From NCBI GenBank assembly GCA_017451625.1, contig JAFTNY010000052.1, positions 1 through 34,451 of the forward strand: 34,451 nucleotides of DNA, given 5' to 3'. The position numbers were made by a program, and so were the translations under genes. This DNA is from Alphaproteobacteria bacterium (GTDB taxonomy: Bacteria > Pseudomonadota > Alphaproteobacteria > Rs-D84). Position 1 is the first letter of the stretch; each line of letters opens with the position of its first letter. The notes beneath the pieces are model-generated. The model was not told where the DNA came from, ran no database searches, and saw only the letters and a program-made list of their open reading frames with translations. Of the stretch, positions 15,699 through 24,112 are shown piece by piece.

Positions 15699-16331
15699 TT
15701 AACGAGAATAGAATTCGACGACCAATTCTGGGAACATCTGAACCGGATATGGTACGTCTTCGAACGCAGGAACGCGGACAAATGTCGCGGTGAAGTTTGC
15801 GCTGTCAACCGATACATAGTCTGCAAAGTTGCGTTCGGCTGATTCCAACGCCAAAACAACCAATGGCATCTGTTTTGCCTTTTCGCTGACAGTGATAACG
15901 TCGCCAGGTTTTACCTGATAAGATGCGATTTTTACGCGTTTGCCATTAACATTGATGTGACCATGGCTGATCAACTGACGTGAAGAGAATACAGTTGGTG
16001 CCAACTTTGCACGATATACAACAGCATCCAAACGACGTTCCAACAAACCAATCAAGTTTTCTGGGGTGTCGCCCTTCATATTGGCCGCTTCCAGATAATA
16101 TTTGCGGAATTTCTTTTCGCCAACGTTGCCATAATAGCCCTTTAATGTCTGCTTGGCACGCATCTGTTTTGCGTAGTCGGATGAATTACCACCACGTGAT
16201 GTTGGGCCATGCTGACCAGGTTTGTATTTACGTTTGTTAAATGGGGATTTCGCCTGACCCCACAGATTCACGCCCAATGAACGTGCAATCTTTAATTTGC
16301 GTGTGCTGCGCTTTGCGCCTGCTCTTGCCAT
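15699..16331 (-). CDS. rpsD: 30S ribosomal protein uS4
   Basis: Primary 16S rRNA-binding protein and small-subunit assembly initiator. The 210-residue product starts [20 protein letters not shown] and lacks the N-terminal zinc cysteines, as in other C-minus S4 proteins. The body has [38 protein letters not shown] and an S4 RNA-binding domain ([28 protein letters not shown]). AAGGAAA precedes the ATG. It stands alone, away from the main ribosomal operons, with its own terminator. Confidence 0.97.
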   Translation of the reverse strand: MARAGAKRSTRKLKIARSLGVNLWGQAKSPFNKRKYKPGQHGPTSRGGNSSDYAKQMRAKQTLKGYYGNVGEKKFRKYYLEAANMKGDTPENLIGLLERRLDAVVYRAKLAPTVFSSRQLISHGHINVNGKRVKIASYQVKPGDVITVSEKAKQMPLVVLALESAERNFADYVSVDSANFTATFVRVPAFEDVPYPVQMFPELVVEFYSR

Positions 16332-16407
16332 TTTTGTTTTCCTTTTTGTTTTTGGTTTTTAGGTGCCGAGTACTTTTACAGATTCCTTATCACATATGGG
16401 ACCAAAA

Positions 16408-16421
16408 AAGCACCATTGCTT
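16408..16421 (-). terminator. Weak terminator after the PHP phosphatase gene
   Basis: Minus strand: AAGCA, loop ATGG, TGCTT, then T-run. The stem is only 5 bp and is preceded by a 6-bp AATCAG/CTGATT hairpin. The rest of 16332-16461 is the rpsD upstream region. Confidence 0.4.
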
Positions 16422-16461
16422 AATCAGTTCTGATTACCCAGCGGGGCATAGTTTATAGGTT

Positions 16462-17310
16462 TTAATTTGAAAAATCAAGTATTTTCTGCAATGACAGCAT
16501 GTTTTTCACGCCACATTGCTGCGCAAAATGTTCTGCATCTGAAAAATTACGACAGACCTGATCCACTGCGTGGGCATCATCGCTGATTAAAACAGGAATA
16601 TTTGCAGCGGCAACCTGATTCAATATTCGGCCAGATGGGTATGGTTCGTTGTACGGCAATACAAAGCCCTTGGCATTGATTTCCAGTCGCGCCCCAGATT
16701 TGGCAATCACATCAACCGTACGGCATTCTGTATCAAACCAACGCGCATCACGCCCCAGACCGCGCTTTTTAGGCAAATCAAGGTGCGCCAACCAGTTAAA
16801 CATTCCAGATTGGGCCATTTGCTGAATCTTGGTCCAATACAGTGTTAACATTTCGTCGCGCGCATCGTCATCGGCGTTTGCCATATCGTGAATATTGCAC
16901 AGGCGACCATTGTATTCAACAAAATGACCAGAACCGATGATATAATCGGGCTGTAATACCTTTAGTGCGCGTTCAAAGCCGCGGCGCCATGCGGCGGTAT
17001 TGAAAAAATCAACCTCCATCCCGCAAAGAATTTTAATAGACGCGTGCTGGGCAATCCGGCGCAATTCGTCATAATGTTGTTTGAATTCATTTATTGCGCC
17101 GTCAAAATTGTTCATATACATGTGGGCATAACCACCACGCAGTGCGGCGGCGTACGACGGTGTATCAACAATATCAGGATGCACAATAAAATGGTTAGAT
17201 ATGCCAATCGCCACCATTCCACACTGTTGCGCAGTGTCAATCATTTCGGTGGCAGTATTTTTGCCATCGAATAAATTCGTATGGGTATGCAGTGTAAAGT
17301 TTTGCAACAT
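16462..17310 (-). CDS. PHP-domain histidinol-phosphatase-like hydrolase
   Basis: Metal-dependent phosphoesterase of the PHP superfamily; the closest named group is the HisK-type histidinol phosphatase. The metal-site motifs are in order: NFTLHTHTNLFDG (HxH), GISNHF, CGMEVDFF (Glu), IGSGHFVEY (His), NWLAHLDLPKK (His) and LISDDAHAVDQV (DxH). Its 282 residues fit the family. No other his gene is nearby, so the substrate is not certain. The start codon overlaps the lemA stop by one base, indicating coupled translation in an XRE-lemA-PHP operon. Confidence 0.8.
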   Translation of the reverse strand: MLQNFTLHTHTNLFDGKNTATEMIDTAQQCGMVAIGISNHFIVHPDIVDTPSYAAALRGGYAHMYMNNFDGAINEFKQHYDELRRIAQHASIKILCGMEVDFFNTAAWRRGFERALKVLQPDYIIGSGHFVEYNGRLCNIHDMANADDDARDEMLTLYWTKIQQMAQSGMFNWLAHLDLPKKRGLGRDARWFDTECRTVDVIAKSGARLEINAKGFVLPYNEPYPSGRILNQVAAANIPVLISDDAHAVDQVCRNFSDAEHFAQQCGVKNMLSLQKILDFSN

Positions 17311-17849
17311 TAGAACTTAACCTGTGGTGCAATCTTTTCCGCCGCGTCAATTTCAAACATCTTTTCTGGCAGAATTCCAAACATACGTGCCACGATGTTT
17401 GATGGGAACTGTTCAATCTGGGTGTTCAGTGCCATGACAACAGTATTATAAAACTGACGCGCCGCCTGAATCTTGGTTTCTGTGTCGGTTAATTCACGTT
17501 GCAGTTCCAAAAAGTTCTGATTCGCCTTTAAATCTGGGTACGCTTCGGCAACGGCGAACAGACTTTTCAATGTTTGTGTCAATTTGTTCTGGGCATCGGC
17601 ACCTGTGGGGCCATTTGCCGCCATCGCCGCATTGCGCGCACTGGTCACCGCAGACAATGTTTCAGATTCATGTTTGGCCGCACCACGAACCGTTTCAACC
17701 AAATTTGGAATTAAATCATAACGACGTTTTAATTGTGTGTCGATTGTGGCCCACGCTTCGCGTGCCTGATTACGGCGTGCGACCAAGCCATTGTATACAG
17801 CAATAAAATACAACAAAATAATTGCAACAACTGCGATTGAAATCCACAT
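17310..17849 (-). CDS. lemA: LemA family protein
   Basis: Single-pass membrane protein of unknown biochemical role. The N-terminal transmembrane helix (ISIAVVAIILLYFIAVYNGLV) is followed by the LemA signature: ARRNQAREAWATIDTQLKRRYDLIPNLVETVRG, a coiled-coil region, LKANQNFLELQRELTDTETKIQAARQFYN and a tail VARMFGILPEKMFE. At 179 residues it is the standard length. AGGGG precedes the ATG. It is usually next to a TPM-domain or protease gene, but here it is followed by the PHP hydrolase. Confidence 0.92.
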   Translation of the reverse strand: MWISIAVVAIILLYFIAVYNGLVARRNQAREAWATIDTQLKRRYDLIPNLVETVRGAAKHESETLSAVTSARNAAMAANGPTGADAQNKLTQTLKSLFAVAEAYPDLKANQNFLELQRELTDTETKIQAARQFYNTVVMALNTQIEQFPSNIVARMFGILPEKMFEIDAAEKIAPQVKF

Positions 17850-17873
17850 GATACTGTTTCCCCTTTTTGTTTT

Positions 17874-18293
17874 TTATTCTTGTCCGTTCAGTGCGCGCAA
17901 CAACTTCATCACTGTTTCACGCTGGGCATCTGATGGCAATTTCCAGTACAGATTGATAATCTGCAAAGACTCATTTTTTGCCAATGGATCCGACACATCT
18001 TGGTCGCCGACACGTACCTTGGGTAATTTGCCATTGCGTGGTTCGCGTTCCATATACCCAGGAAGTCCCGCAAAGAAAAACGATACAGGCGTTTCCAGCG
18101 CGGCACTTAATTCAAACAAGCGCGATGCAGAAATACGATTTCCGGCACATTCATACTTTTGTATCTGTTGAAATGTGACACCACATAACTTTGCCAAATC
18201 TTTCTGGGACAGGCCCATCATAACACGACGCAGTTGCATACGCTGGCCAATATGTTCGTCGATTGCGTTGGGGGTATAGGGTTTTCCACTCAT
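17874..18293 (-). CDS. XRE-family transcriptional regulator
   Basis: DNA-binding protein of 139 residues. An N-terminal Cro/CI-type helix-turn-helix lies at about 14-70 (IGQRMQLRRVMMGLSQKDLAKLCG, then VTFQQIQKYECAGNRISASRLFELSAAL). A short C-terminal helical part follows (ESLQIINLYWKLPSDAQRETVMKLL). This architecture is common in Alphaproteobacteria as a stand-alone regulator. It has a GGAG ribosome binding site and is followed by lemA after 24 nt, so they probably share a transcript. Target genes are unknown. Confidence 0.88.
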   Translation of the reverse strand: MSGKPYTPNAIDEHIGQRMQLRRVMMGLSQKDLAKLCGVTFQQIQKYECAGNRISASRLFELSAALETPVSFFFAGLPGYMEREPRNGKLPKVRVGDQDVSDPLAKNESLQIINLYWKLPSDAQRETVMKLLRALNGQE

Positions 18294-18410
18294 ATTTTAA
18301 TCTCCGATATGAAACTCTTCCTGTGGTCTGATTTATACAATTTTTCTTTTGCTTTTGCAATTAAAAAACGGTTATGATACCTTGAATTAAGAAAGATAGG
18401 GGAATTAGTT

Positions 18411-19883
18411 ATGAAAAAACCTGTGGTTTTATGTATTATGGACGGTGTTGGAATCAGTGCAGATTGTGCACATAATGCGGTATGTCAGGCAAAAATGCTA
18501 TTTTGGAATGATTTATTAAAAAAATATCAACATTCAAAACTGAACGCCAGTGGTACGGCGGTTGGTCTGCCTGATGGGACAATGGGAAATTCCGAAGTCG
18601 GCCATATTACAATCGGCACAGGACGTGTTGTTAACCAATTCCTGCGGCGTTTTCAGATTGAAGATTGGGACAACAATGCAGCACTGCAAAAATTTATAAG
18701 CGACGTAAAAACAGATAACGGAATTGTGCATGTCGCCGGACTGATGTCTGATGGGCGTGTTCATGCAGATGTAAACGATATTCTGACAATTATTGAATAC
18801 ATTGTTCGTGTGGGCCTGCGCGTATGTATGCACTTTATCGCAGATGGGCGCGATACCCTGCCCCAGTCGGCGGAAACATATATCAAACTGATTCAAGAAA
18901 AATTGGGCAGCGCACTGGCCGACGGTCGGGTGTTTTGGGGCACACTGACGGGGCGTTATTATGCAATGGATCGAAATCAGAACATGGACCGCACACAGTT
19001 GGCCATTAACGCAATCGCATGCGCACAGGCAGAATATCACGCACCAACGATTGATGCGGCACTGGCGGCGGCATATGCACGTGGTGAAACAGATGAATTT
19101 ATAAAACCAACCGTTATTGACGGCGATGTTGCAATCAGACCACAAGACGGATTCTTGTTCGGGAATTATCGCAGCGACCGCGCACGTCAGATAATGCGCG
19201 AAATTGTCAAAACAGGGGCGCACATATTGTGCTTTTCACAATATGGCGAAGGACTAAACGAGGTATGCCCTGCCCTGTTGCCGGATGTGGTGGTGGAAAA
19301 TACATTGGGCGATGTGTTGGCAGCAAATGGTCTGCGCCAGTTGCGTATTGCAGAAACAGAAAAATATAATCATGTGACGTACTTTTTCGACGCAGAACGA
19401 CATATCGATTTTGATGGTGGCAAAAAGGTTCTGATACCATCGCCAGATGTTGCAACGTTTGATATGAAACCAGAAATGTCTGCCACAGAAATTACAGATG
19501 CTTTGTTGCCAATCTTGGGCGACTTTGATGTTGTTATATTGAACTATGCCAATGGCGATATGGTTGGACATACGGGGAACGAAGCCGCCACAATTCGCGC
19601 GATGGAAACACTGGATGCCCAGTTGGCAAAAATCGTGCCGGCAACATTGGCATTGGGCGGCGTGGTACTGATTACAGCCGATCATGGGAACGCAGAAAAA
19701 TTGTGGGACGATGTGAATAACCTGCCTTGGACGGCACATACAACCAATCCTGTGAATCTGGTTGTGGTGGCCGATGATGCGCCGGCGGTTCGCGATGGTG
19801 GTCTGGCCGACATTGCACCAACAATACTAAAGATATTGGGTATTCCACAGCCATCTGAAATGACAGGAAGTGCGCTGATATAA
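18411..19883 (+). CDS. gpmI: 2,3-bisphosphoglycerate-independent phosphoglycerate mutase
   Basis: Glycolytic interconversion of 3- and 2-phosphoglycerate through a phosphoserine intermediate, with two Mn ions. The alkaline-phosphatase-like fold is marked by VLCIMDGVGIS (D11), LPDGTMGNSEVGHITIGTGR (nucleophile S61), the inserted phosphotransferase domain with HFIADGRDTLP and GTLTGRYYAMDR, FFGNYRSDRARQ-type loops (LFGNYRSDRARQ), and the C-terminal metal motifs LNYANGDMVGHTG and TADHGNAEKLWD. Its 490 residues are slightly shorter than the E. coli enzyme. The RBS is AGGGGA. It is monocistronic. Confidence 0.95.
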   Translation: MKKPVVLCIMDGVGISADCAHNAVCQAKMLFWNDLLKKYQHSKLNASGTAVGLPDGTMGNSEVGHITIGTGRVVNQFLRRFQIEDWDNNAALQKFISDVKTDNGIVHVAGLMSDGRVHADVNDILTIIEYIVRVGLRVCMHFIADGRDTLPQSAETYIKLIQEKLGSALADGRVFWGTLTGRYYAMDRNQNMDRTQLAINAIACAQAEYHAPTIDAALAAAYARGETDEFIKPTVIDGDVAIRPQDGFLFGNYRSDRARQIMREIVKTGAHILCFSQYGEGLNEVCPALLPDVVVENTLGDVLAANGLRQLRIAETEKYNHVTYFFDAERHIDFDGGKKVLIPSPDVATFDMKPEMSATEITDALLPILGDFDVVILNYANGDMVGHTGNEAATIRAMETLDAQLAKIVPATLALGGVVLITADHGNAEKLWDDVNNLPWTAHTTNPVNLVVVADDAPAVRDGGLADIAPTILKILGIPQPSEMTGSALI

Positions 19884-19888
19884 AAAAC

Positions 19889-19910
19889 GCCCCAAATGGG
19901 GCATTTTTTT
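19889..19910. terminator. Bidirectional terminator after gpmI
   Basis: GCCCC-AAAT-GGGGC (19889-19902) followed by A and seven T. The A-rich other side serves the convergent gene at 19909-20256, whose stop codon overlaps the T-run. Confidence 0.85.
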
Positions 19911-20256
19911 AATTCTGTGTTGTTTGGCAATAGCAGTGCGACGTGGTACTGCTGGCCGGTGTGGTACGATAGCAATCATATGTACTTTGCGTTGGGCTGC
20001 ATGATGTGTATGTCAGGGTGTATGAGCCAGTACTGTCTGAACCTGTTTCACTGCTGCGATCACATGATGTTTTGCTGCTGTTTATTGTCCAACCAGATGG
20101 GCAAGAATACGTGGTACCAGTAGACCCAGTTGGACAACAACAAGCACCATCCCACAAGGACACCGAGCAGCTTTCAAGAGACAGACATGATACAATCGCA
20201 TGTGCGGATGAAGATATGACCATTGCCAACCCCAAACCGACGTTTAGATTCGGCAC
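19909..20256 (-). CDS. Cysteine-rich secreted protein B (shared leader family)
   Basis: Unrecognised protein of about 115 residues, read from GTG at 20256 (MPNLNVGLGLAMVISSSAHA). The mature part is dominated by Ser, Thr and Cys, with patterns such as CCCPTGSTGTTYSCPSGW and SHCYCQTTQN, suggesting a small disulfide-rich exported protein. The N-terminal segment and everything upstream to the promoter match gene 10929-11582; the mature regions are unrelated. There is no Shine-Dalgarno at the GTG. The frame is open upstream to TAA at 20290-20292, preceded in frame by ATG at 20328. The true start is uncertain for the same reason as in protein A. Confidence 0.6.
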   Translation of the reverse strand: MPNLNVGLGLAMVISSSAHAIVSCLSLESCSVSLWDGACCCPTGSTGTTYSCPSGWTINSSKTSCDRSSETGSDSTGSYTLTYTSCSPTQSTYDCYRTTPASSTTSHCYCQTTQN

Positions 20257-20393
20257 AAAAAGAGGGATAAAAAATGCAGAAATCTGGGATTAAATTTTTG
20301 AATATTTTGCCGATAACAATCGTCCCATTGGATTCGGCGTTTGTTAATCTTGTCTACACCGCATATTTTAGCGCGTTTGACGGATTTTTGCAA
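20257..20393 (-). promoter_or_regulatory. Conserved promoter-leader module B
   Basis: Minus strand: TTGCAA (20388-20393), 17 nt, TAAAAT (20365-20370). A leader follows with a 13-codon frame (ATG 20328, TAA 20290-20292) placed exactly 72 nt before the GTG, as in module A. Promoter boxes, spacing, the small frame and its stop are all kept between the two copies. Confidence 0.7.
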
Positions 20394-20420
20394 TATGTTT
20401 TTGGATGCAATATATAAAAT

Positions 20421-20449
20421 TTGCATTTGTTGGTTTGTTGGTATAAAAT
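20421..20449 (+). promoter_or_regulatory. smpB promoter, short or no leader
   Basis: TTGCAT (20421-20426) and a -10 at TATAAA (20442-20447) or TAAAAT (20444-20449). The ATG at 20459 follows 9-11 nt later with no Shine-Dalgarno, so the messenger is leaderless or nearly so. Confidence 0.45.
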
Positions 20450-20458
20450 GTGCGCATT

Positions 20459-20929
20459 ATGGTACGTCAAATTATTAAATCTGGTCAGGTTTCTGAAAAT
20501 CGCAAGGCGCGGTTTAATTACTCTATCGAAGATACAATAGAGGCCGGAATTTCATTGACCGGTGCAGAAATAAAATCTGTTCGATATGGACTGGTTACGA
20601 TTGTTGATGGCTTTGTTCAGCGTCGCGGCGATAACCTGTGGTTGGCAGGCGTTGAAATTCAGAAATTGCCAACTGCGGCGCGAATTGTAAACTTTGACGA
20701 AAGACGCAGCCGCCAATTATTATTGCATCGTAATCAGATAAATCGGCTGATTGGTAAATTGCAGGAAAAAGGCGCGACGATTGTGCCATTAAAATTGTAC
20801 TTTAACAATCGTGGCAAACTGAAAGTATTGTTGGGCGTTGGTTATGGTAAAAACAAAGTGGACAAACGCGAAACAATAAAACGCCGCGAATGGGACAAGA
20901 GCAAGGCACGAATCCTGAAAGGAAGATAA
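20459..20929 (+). CDS. smpB: SsrA-binding protein SmpB
   Basis: Partner of tmRNA in rescue of stalled ribosomes. The 156-residue product has the OB-fold signature RKARFNYSIEDTIEAGISLTGAEIKSVRYG, followed by VDGFVQRRGDNLWLAGVEI, and the C-terminal basic tail KVDKRETIKRREWDKSKARILKGR that inserts into the decoding centre. The in-frame GTG at 20450 would add three residues and lies in the -10 region, so ATG 20459 is chosen. tmRNA itself is not in the window. Confidence 0.94.
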   Translation: MVRQIIKSGQVSENRKARFNYSIEDTIEAGISLTGAEIKSVRYGLVTIVDGFVQRRGDNLWLAGVEIQKLPTAARIVNFDERRSRQLLLHRNQINRLIGKLQEKGATIVPLKLYFNNRGKLKVLLGVGYGKNKVDKRETIKRREWDKSKARILKGR

Positions 20930-20934
20930 TAAAA

Positions 20935-20965
20935 ATCCCCCAAAAATATGGGGGATTATTTTTTG
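20935..20965. terminator. Bidirectional terminator between smpB and rnj
   Basis: ATCCCCC (20935-20941) pairs with GGGGGAT (20950-20956) around an A/T-rich loop, followed by a T-rich stretch. The A-run on the left serves the convergent rnj transcript. Confidence 0.8.
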
Positions 20966-20984
20966 TGGTCAAAATTCAGACAAA

Positions 20985-22781
20985 TTATTTCTGAACAAAG
21001 TGTACGCTGTACTGTGGTTTTTTATCAGCACCCAGCGATGCACGAACAACCTTGTTAGATGCGATTTGAACCGCGCGAATCAGGTTATTGCGATCCTTGC
21101 GTTCTGCCTTGCTTAAGCCGTCAATCGCACGAGTGATTTCGATTTGAATCTGGCGTTTCATGAAACCGGTTTCGTCTGTTTCAAAGATACCGGCACTGGA
21201 AACCTCGGGCACGCCTTTCAAGAAACCACGCTTGTCCACCGGCAGTGTTACAAACACCGCGCCATTAGATGCGATTTTCTTGCGGTTTTTGTAAACTTGG
21301 TCGTTGGCACTGCGTTCTGTTTCGCCTTCCATAACGACATAACTGGTTTCGATTGTTTCAGCAACATATGGTTCGGCACCATCGGCCAACGCAATCATTT
21401 CACCATTATGAACGACCATCATATGTTTGGCACCGCCGCGTTCCATCGCCATTTTGCCGTTCAGCATTTCGTTTATATAATCGCCATGCATTGGTATCGA
21501 CACCTGTGGATGCACCATGTCATAAAAGCGTTCTAATTCCGGACGACCGGCGTGGCCACTGGCGTGCAGATTATCGGTATCAAAGATTGTATGTGTCTTT
21601 ACACCCATACGCGCCAATTTGTTATACAGGTATGAAACATCCTGTTCACGCCCAGGGATGATGATTGCGCTGAACACAACTGTGTCTGTTGGTTGCAGTT
21701 TTAATTCTTTGACCTGACCATGACACAGACGTGTTAACATTGCGAACTTTTCCCCTTGGGAACCGGTCAAGAATATTGCCTGTTTTTCTGCCGGCAAATC
21801 TTTAATTTCGCTGTGCAGATAAACATCATCCTTGTTCAAATATCCAAACTTAATACCCATTTCGCGAAATTCTGGCAATCCGACATATGGCACAGGATTT
21901 GGATTACTGCGTTCCTTGATGGCGGCAACGCGACCGGCGGCACGCGCGGCCTGAGAAAACATTTTCATACGTGCCAGACTGCGCGAATAACCGGTGACCA
22001 AAACGCGCCCAGGGGCGTTCTTCATAATTTCTGTCAGGCTTTCGCGAACCTGTGTTTCAGTGATCTGTTTTGTCTGACGTGAAGAGTTTGTGGAATCGCA
22101 CATACACGCCAGTAATTTTGGATCAGACCCAATTTCAGACAAGCGCGCAAAATCTGTTGGATTTTCGATTGGAATATCATCATTAAATGTCCAGTCGCCA
22201 GTGTGCAAAATCTTGCCGGCACCAGTGCTGATGATTAACATCTGCGCTTCGGGGACAGAATGGGTAACGTGAAACGTTTCAACGGTGAACGGATTCAAAT
22301 CCAACGTTGCGCCATTATGGTCAAATTCAACGATGTCTTTGACAGGGTCAAAATCCATTTCAATCCCTGCAAACGTCTGACGCAGAATTTCCGCAGGAAA
22401 ACGAGTGCAGTAAATTGGCTTTCTGAATTTTGGCCAAATATATTTCAGCGCACCGATATGATCTTCGTGGCCATGTGTAATAACAAAACCAACAACGTCT
22501 TTCTTGCGTTTTTCCAGCCATGTTGTATCACAGTATTGAACGTCGCCTGCGCCAATTTCTTCGTCCAAGAAGCCCATACCACAGTCAACAACCAGATATT
22601 TGCCCTTGTACTTGTAAACGTACATGTTCTGGCCAATGTGTTCCAATCCACCCAATGCCATAAAATAAATCTTGTCATCGTTGGCATCTGTTTCATGTTT
22701 ATTCATGCCCTTGATTGCCTTTGGTGTCTTGGGCGCGGCGCCTTTGGTTGGCGCAGTCTTTTTTTCTTTAACTTTTACCAT
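20985..22781 (-). CDS. rnj: Ribonuclease J
   Basis: Metallo-beta-lactamase/beta-CASP nuclease with 5'-3' exonuclease and endonuclease activity in RNA turnover. The 598-residue product starts with a Lys-rich 30-residue extension. The core follows: YFMALGGLEHIGQNMYVY, FVITHGHEDHIGALKYI (zinc motif HGHEDH at 103-108), FHVTHSVPEA, ILHTGDWTFND, beta-CASP motifs VLVTGYSRSLARM and ASGHAGRPELERFYDMVHPQVSIPMHGDY, and a C-terminal dimerisation domain. The family is usual in Alphaproteobacteria. AAGGAAT precedes the ATG. It is preceded by a folded leader of about 200 nt. Confidence 0.94.
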   Translation of the reverse strand: MVKVKEKKTAPTKGAAPKTPKAIKGMNKHETDANDDKIYFMALGGLEHIGQNMYVYKYKGKYLVVDCGMGFLDEEIGAGDVQYCDTTWLEKRKKDVVGFVITHGHEDHIGALKYIWPKFRKPIYCTRFPAEILRQTFAGIEMDFDPVKDIVEFDHNGATLDLNPFTVETFHVTHSVPEAQMLIISTGAGKILHTGDWTFNDDIPIENPTDFARLSEIGSDPKLLACMCDSTNSSRQTKQITETQVRESLTEIMKNAPGRVLVTGYSRSLARMKMFSQAARAAGRVAAIKERSNPNPVPYVGLPEFREMGIKFGYLNKDDVYLHSEIKDLPAEKQAIFLTGSQGEKFAMLTRLCHGQVKELKLQPTDTVVFSAIIIPGREQDVSYLYNKLARMGVKTHTIFDTDNLHASGHAGRPELERFYDMVHPQVSIPMHGDYINEMLNGKMAMERGGAKHMMVVHNGEMIALADGAEPYVAETIETSYVVMEGETERSANDQVYKNRKKIASNGAVFVTLPVDKRGFLKGVPEVSSAGIFETDETGFMKRQIQIEITRAIDGLSKAERKDRNNLIRAVQIASNKVVRASLGADKKPQYSVHFVQK

Positions 22782-23016
22782 TTATATTCCTTTTTTTAGG
22801 TTCATATTATGCGCGACCGTCAAAATTCATTGCCAATAAAGACTGATTGTTTATGGTCTTTATCCGTAGTGAATCTGTGGGTCGCGCGGTACACACCCCA
22901 TGGTAGTTTATTATCATCAATAAAAACATAGGGATTTAATCCGTACAGAACGCGTGGCGTTCATGTATTCTCTCGCCTTTGCTGTAATATAATAGTTCAT
23001 TTACATCTAAAATCAA
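22782..23016 (-). promoter_or_regulatory. Promoter and structured 5' leader of rnj
   Basis: Minus strand: TTGATT (23011-23016), 16 nt, TATTAT (22989-22994), start near 22982. The leader then folds into successive hairpins. GAACGC/GCGTTC (22948-22962) comes first. Next is CCCTATG/CATGGGG with an inner TTTATT/AATAAA (22896-22933). A long interrupted stem follows at 22811-22887: GCGCGACC/GGTCGCGC, then ATTCA/TGAAT, then ATAAAGAC/GTCTTTAT. The fold is a clear sequence pattern. Its role, possibly autoregulation by RNase J or a separate small RNA, is inference. No other gene is seen here. Confidence 0.55.
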
Positions 23017-23029
23017 GTGAATAATAAAA

Positions 23030-23047
23030 ATCCCCCAGTTGGGGGAT
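23030..23047 (-). terminator. Terminator after the outer-membrane protein gene
   Basis: ATCCCCC-AACT-GGGGGAT on the minus strand followed by TTTTTATTATT, directly after the stop codon at 23052. Confidence 0.85.
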
Positions 23048-23051
23048 GTAA

Positions 23052-24032
23052 TTAAAATTCAAACCGCAGCCCCAGCAATGCATTGATGTATATCATATTT
23101 TCTGCGCTGAAAAATTCGCGTTGACGTGTATCGTCGACATTGGTCAGTTCCCACTTAACACGTGGCAGATATGCCGCACGCACCCCAAAATCCATAAACA
23201 ACGTTTCGGTGATACCATAAGACAACCCCAACGCCAATAAACCCGCGACATTAGATGTATTATGTTCAGAACGATAAAAACTGTCAACCAAGGGATAGCC
23301 GTTAACTTCGACCACGTCGCCATAGTCTTTGAATTCATCTTGGAATTTGATGTCGCCGTATGGATCGGCCAAGTTCAAAATTGTTTTTGTGTCTGCGTAT
23401 CCAATACCAAACCCAATGTATGGAATAATATCGCGTGTTGGCTTTCTAATCCCATCAAAGAAATCATAAAACGCCATAACGCTGATGATGTCGGTTGTTA
23501 TCTTTGAATGAACCGAACCGCTGGTTATATCGGCAACAACACCACTGATGTCGCCACCAATCAATTCAACATCACCCTGAAACATTGGGGATGCGTTATA
23601 GTCGCTTTCTGCGATGTGATCCCATCCGGCCTCAAGCCGCCATTGTGGACGATTTGGGATCGTCCAACCGACACTGGCACCGGCGGCAAATGAAAAACTT
23701 TCAAAATCCTTGGCCGCGGGTAATTTGCCCAATTCGGCATAACCTGCGTATGTCCAACCATCACATGTGCCATACAATAGGCATTGCCCTTCGGGTGCAA
23801 TGACCGATGATGTTTCATCGATATAGTATCCCGCCGTTGCAGCACCGATATTGTTTTCGATTGACCCCATACCAAAAGATGCACCACCGCGTGCAGATAT
23901 GATAAAGCGCGAACCGTCATCTTCGTACCAGCCATCGCCAACATAGATGCCAGAATACTGCCAATTTGCCATTGCCGGCACAGTGGCGCAGCATGACATC
24001 AGTGATAAAACTGTAATAATTCTTTTTCTCAT
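23052..24032 (-). CDS. Outer-membrane beta-barrel protein, hypothetical
   Basis: The 326-residue protein has a signal peptide (MRKRIITVLSLMSCCATVPAMA, cleavage after AMA). Repeated amphipathic beta strands alternate aromatic and small residues (RFIISARGGASFGMG, FSFAAGASVGWTI, IIPYIGFGIGYADTK, LALGLSYGITETLFMDFGVRAAYL). It ends in Phe (LLGLRFEF), the usual C-terminal signal for BAM-dependent insertion. It resembles opacity or OmpA-type small barrels without a peptidoglycan-binding domain. Function is unknown. The messenger is probably leaderless, as an extended -10 lies 7 nt before the ATG. Confidence 0.8.
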   Translation of the reverse strand: MRKRIITVLSLMSCCATVPAMANWQYSGIYVGDGWYEDDGSRFIISARGGASFGMGSIENNIGAATAGYYIDETSSVIAPEGQCLLYGTCDGWTYAGYAELGKLPAAKDFESFSFAAGASVGWTIPNRPQWRLEAGWDHIAESDYNASPMFQGDVELIGGDISGVVADITSGSVHSKITTDIISVMAFYDFFDGIRKPTRDIIPYIGFGIGYADTKTILNLADPYGDIKFQDEFKDYGDVVEVNGYPLVDSFYRSEHNTSNVAGLLALGLSYGITETLFMDFGVRAAYLPRVKWELTNVDDTRQREFFSAENMIYINALLGLRFEF

Positions 24033-24039
24033 ACCCTAC

Positions 24040-24048
24040 AGTATATCA
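24040..24048 (-). promoter_or_regulatory. Extended -10 promoter, leaderless, of the barrel gene
   Basis: Minus strand TGATATACT: TATACT at 24040-24045 with TGA before it. Seven nt separate it from the ATG at 24032. The -35 region is weak. Confidence 0.5.
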
Positions 24049-24080
24049 CATTTTCACAACCGATAAAAACAGATTTTAAC

Positions 24081-24109
24081 AAAAATCCCATCGTGATGAT
24101 GGGATTTTT
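24081..24109. terminator. Terminator after the ABC exporter gene
   Basis: AAAAATCCCATC (24081-24092) pairs with GATGGGATTTTT (24098-24109) around GTGAT. The symmetric arms make it bidirectional. Confidence 0.9.
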
Positions 24110-24112
24110 ATT

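Noticed and set aside
22811-22887. Hairpin in the rnj leader as SRP (4.5S) RNA
   Set aside because: The conserved apical GGAA and internal-loop motifs of SRP RNA are absent.
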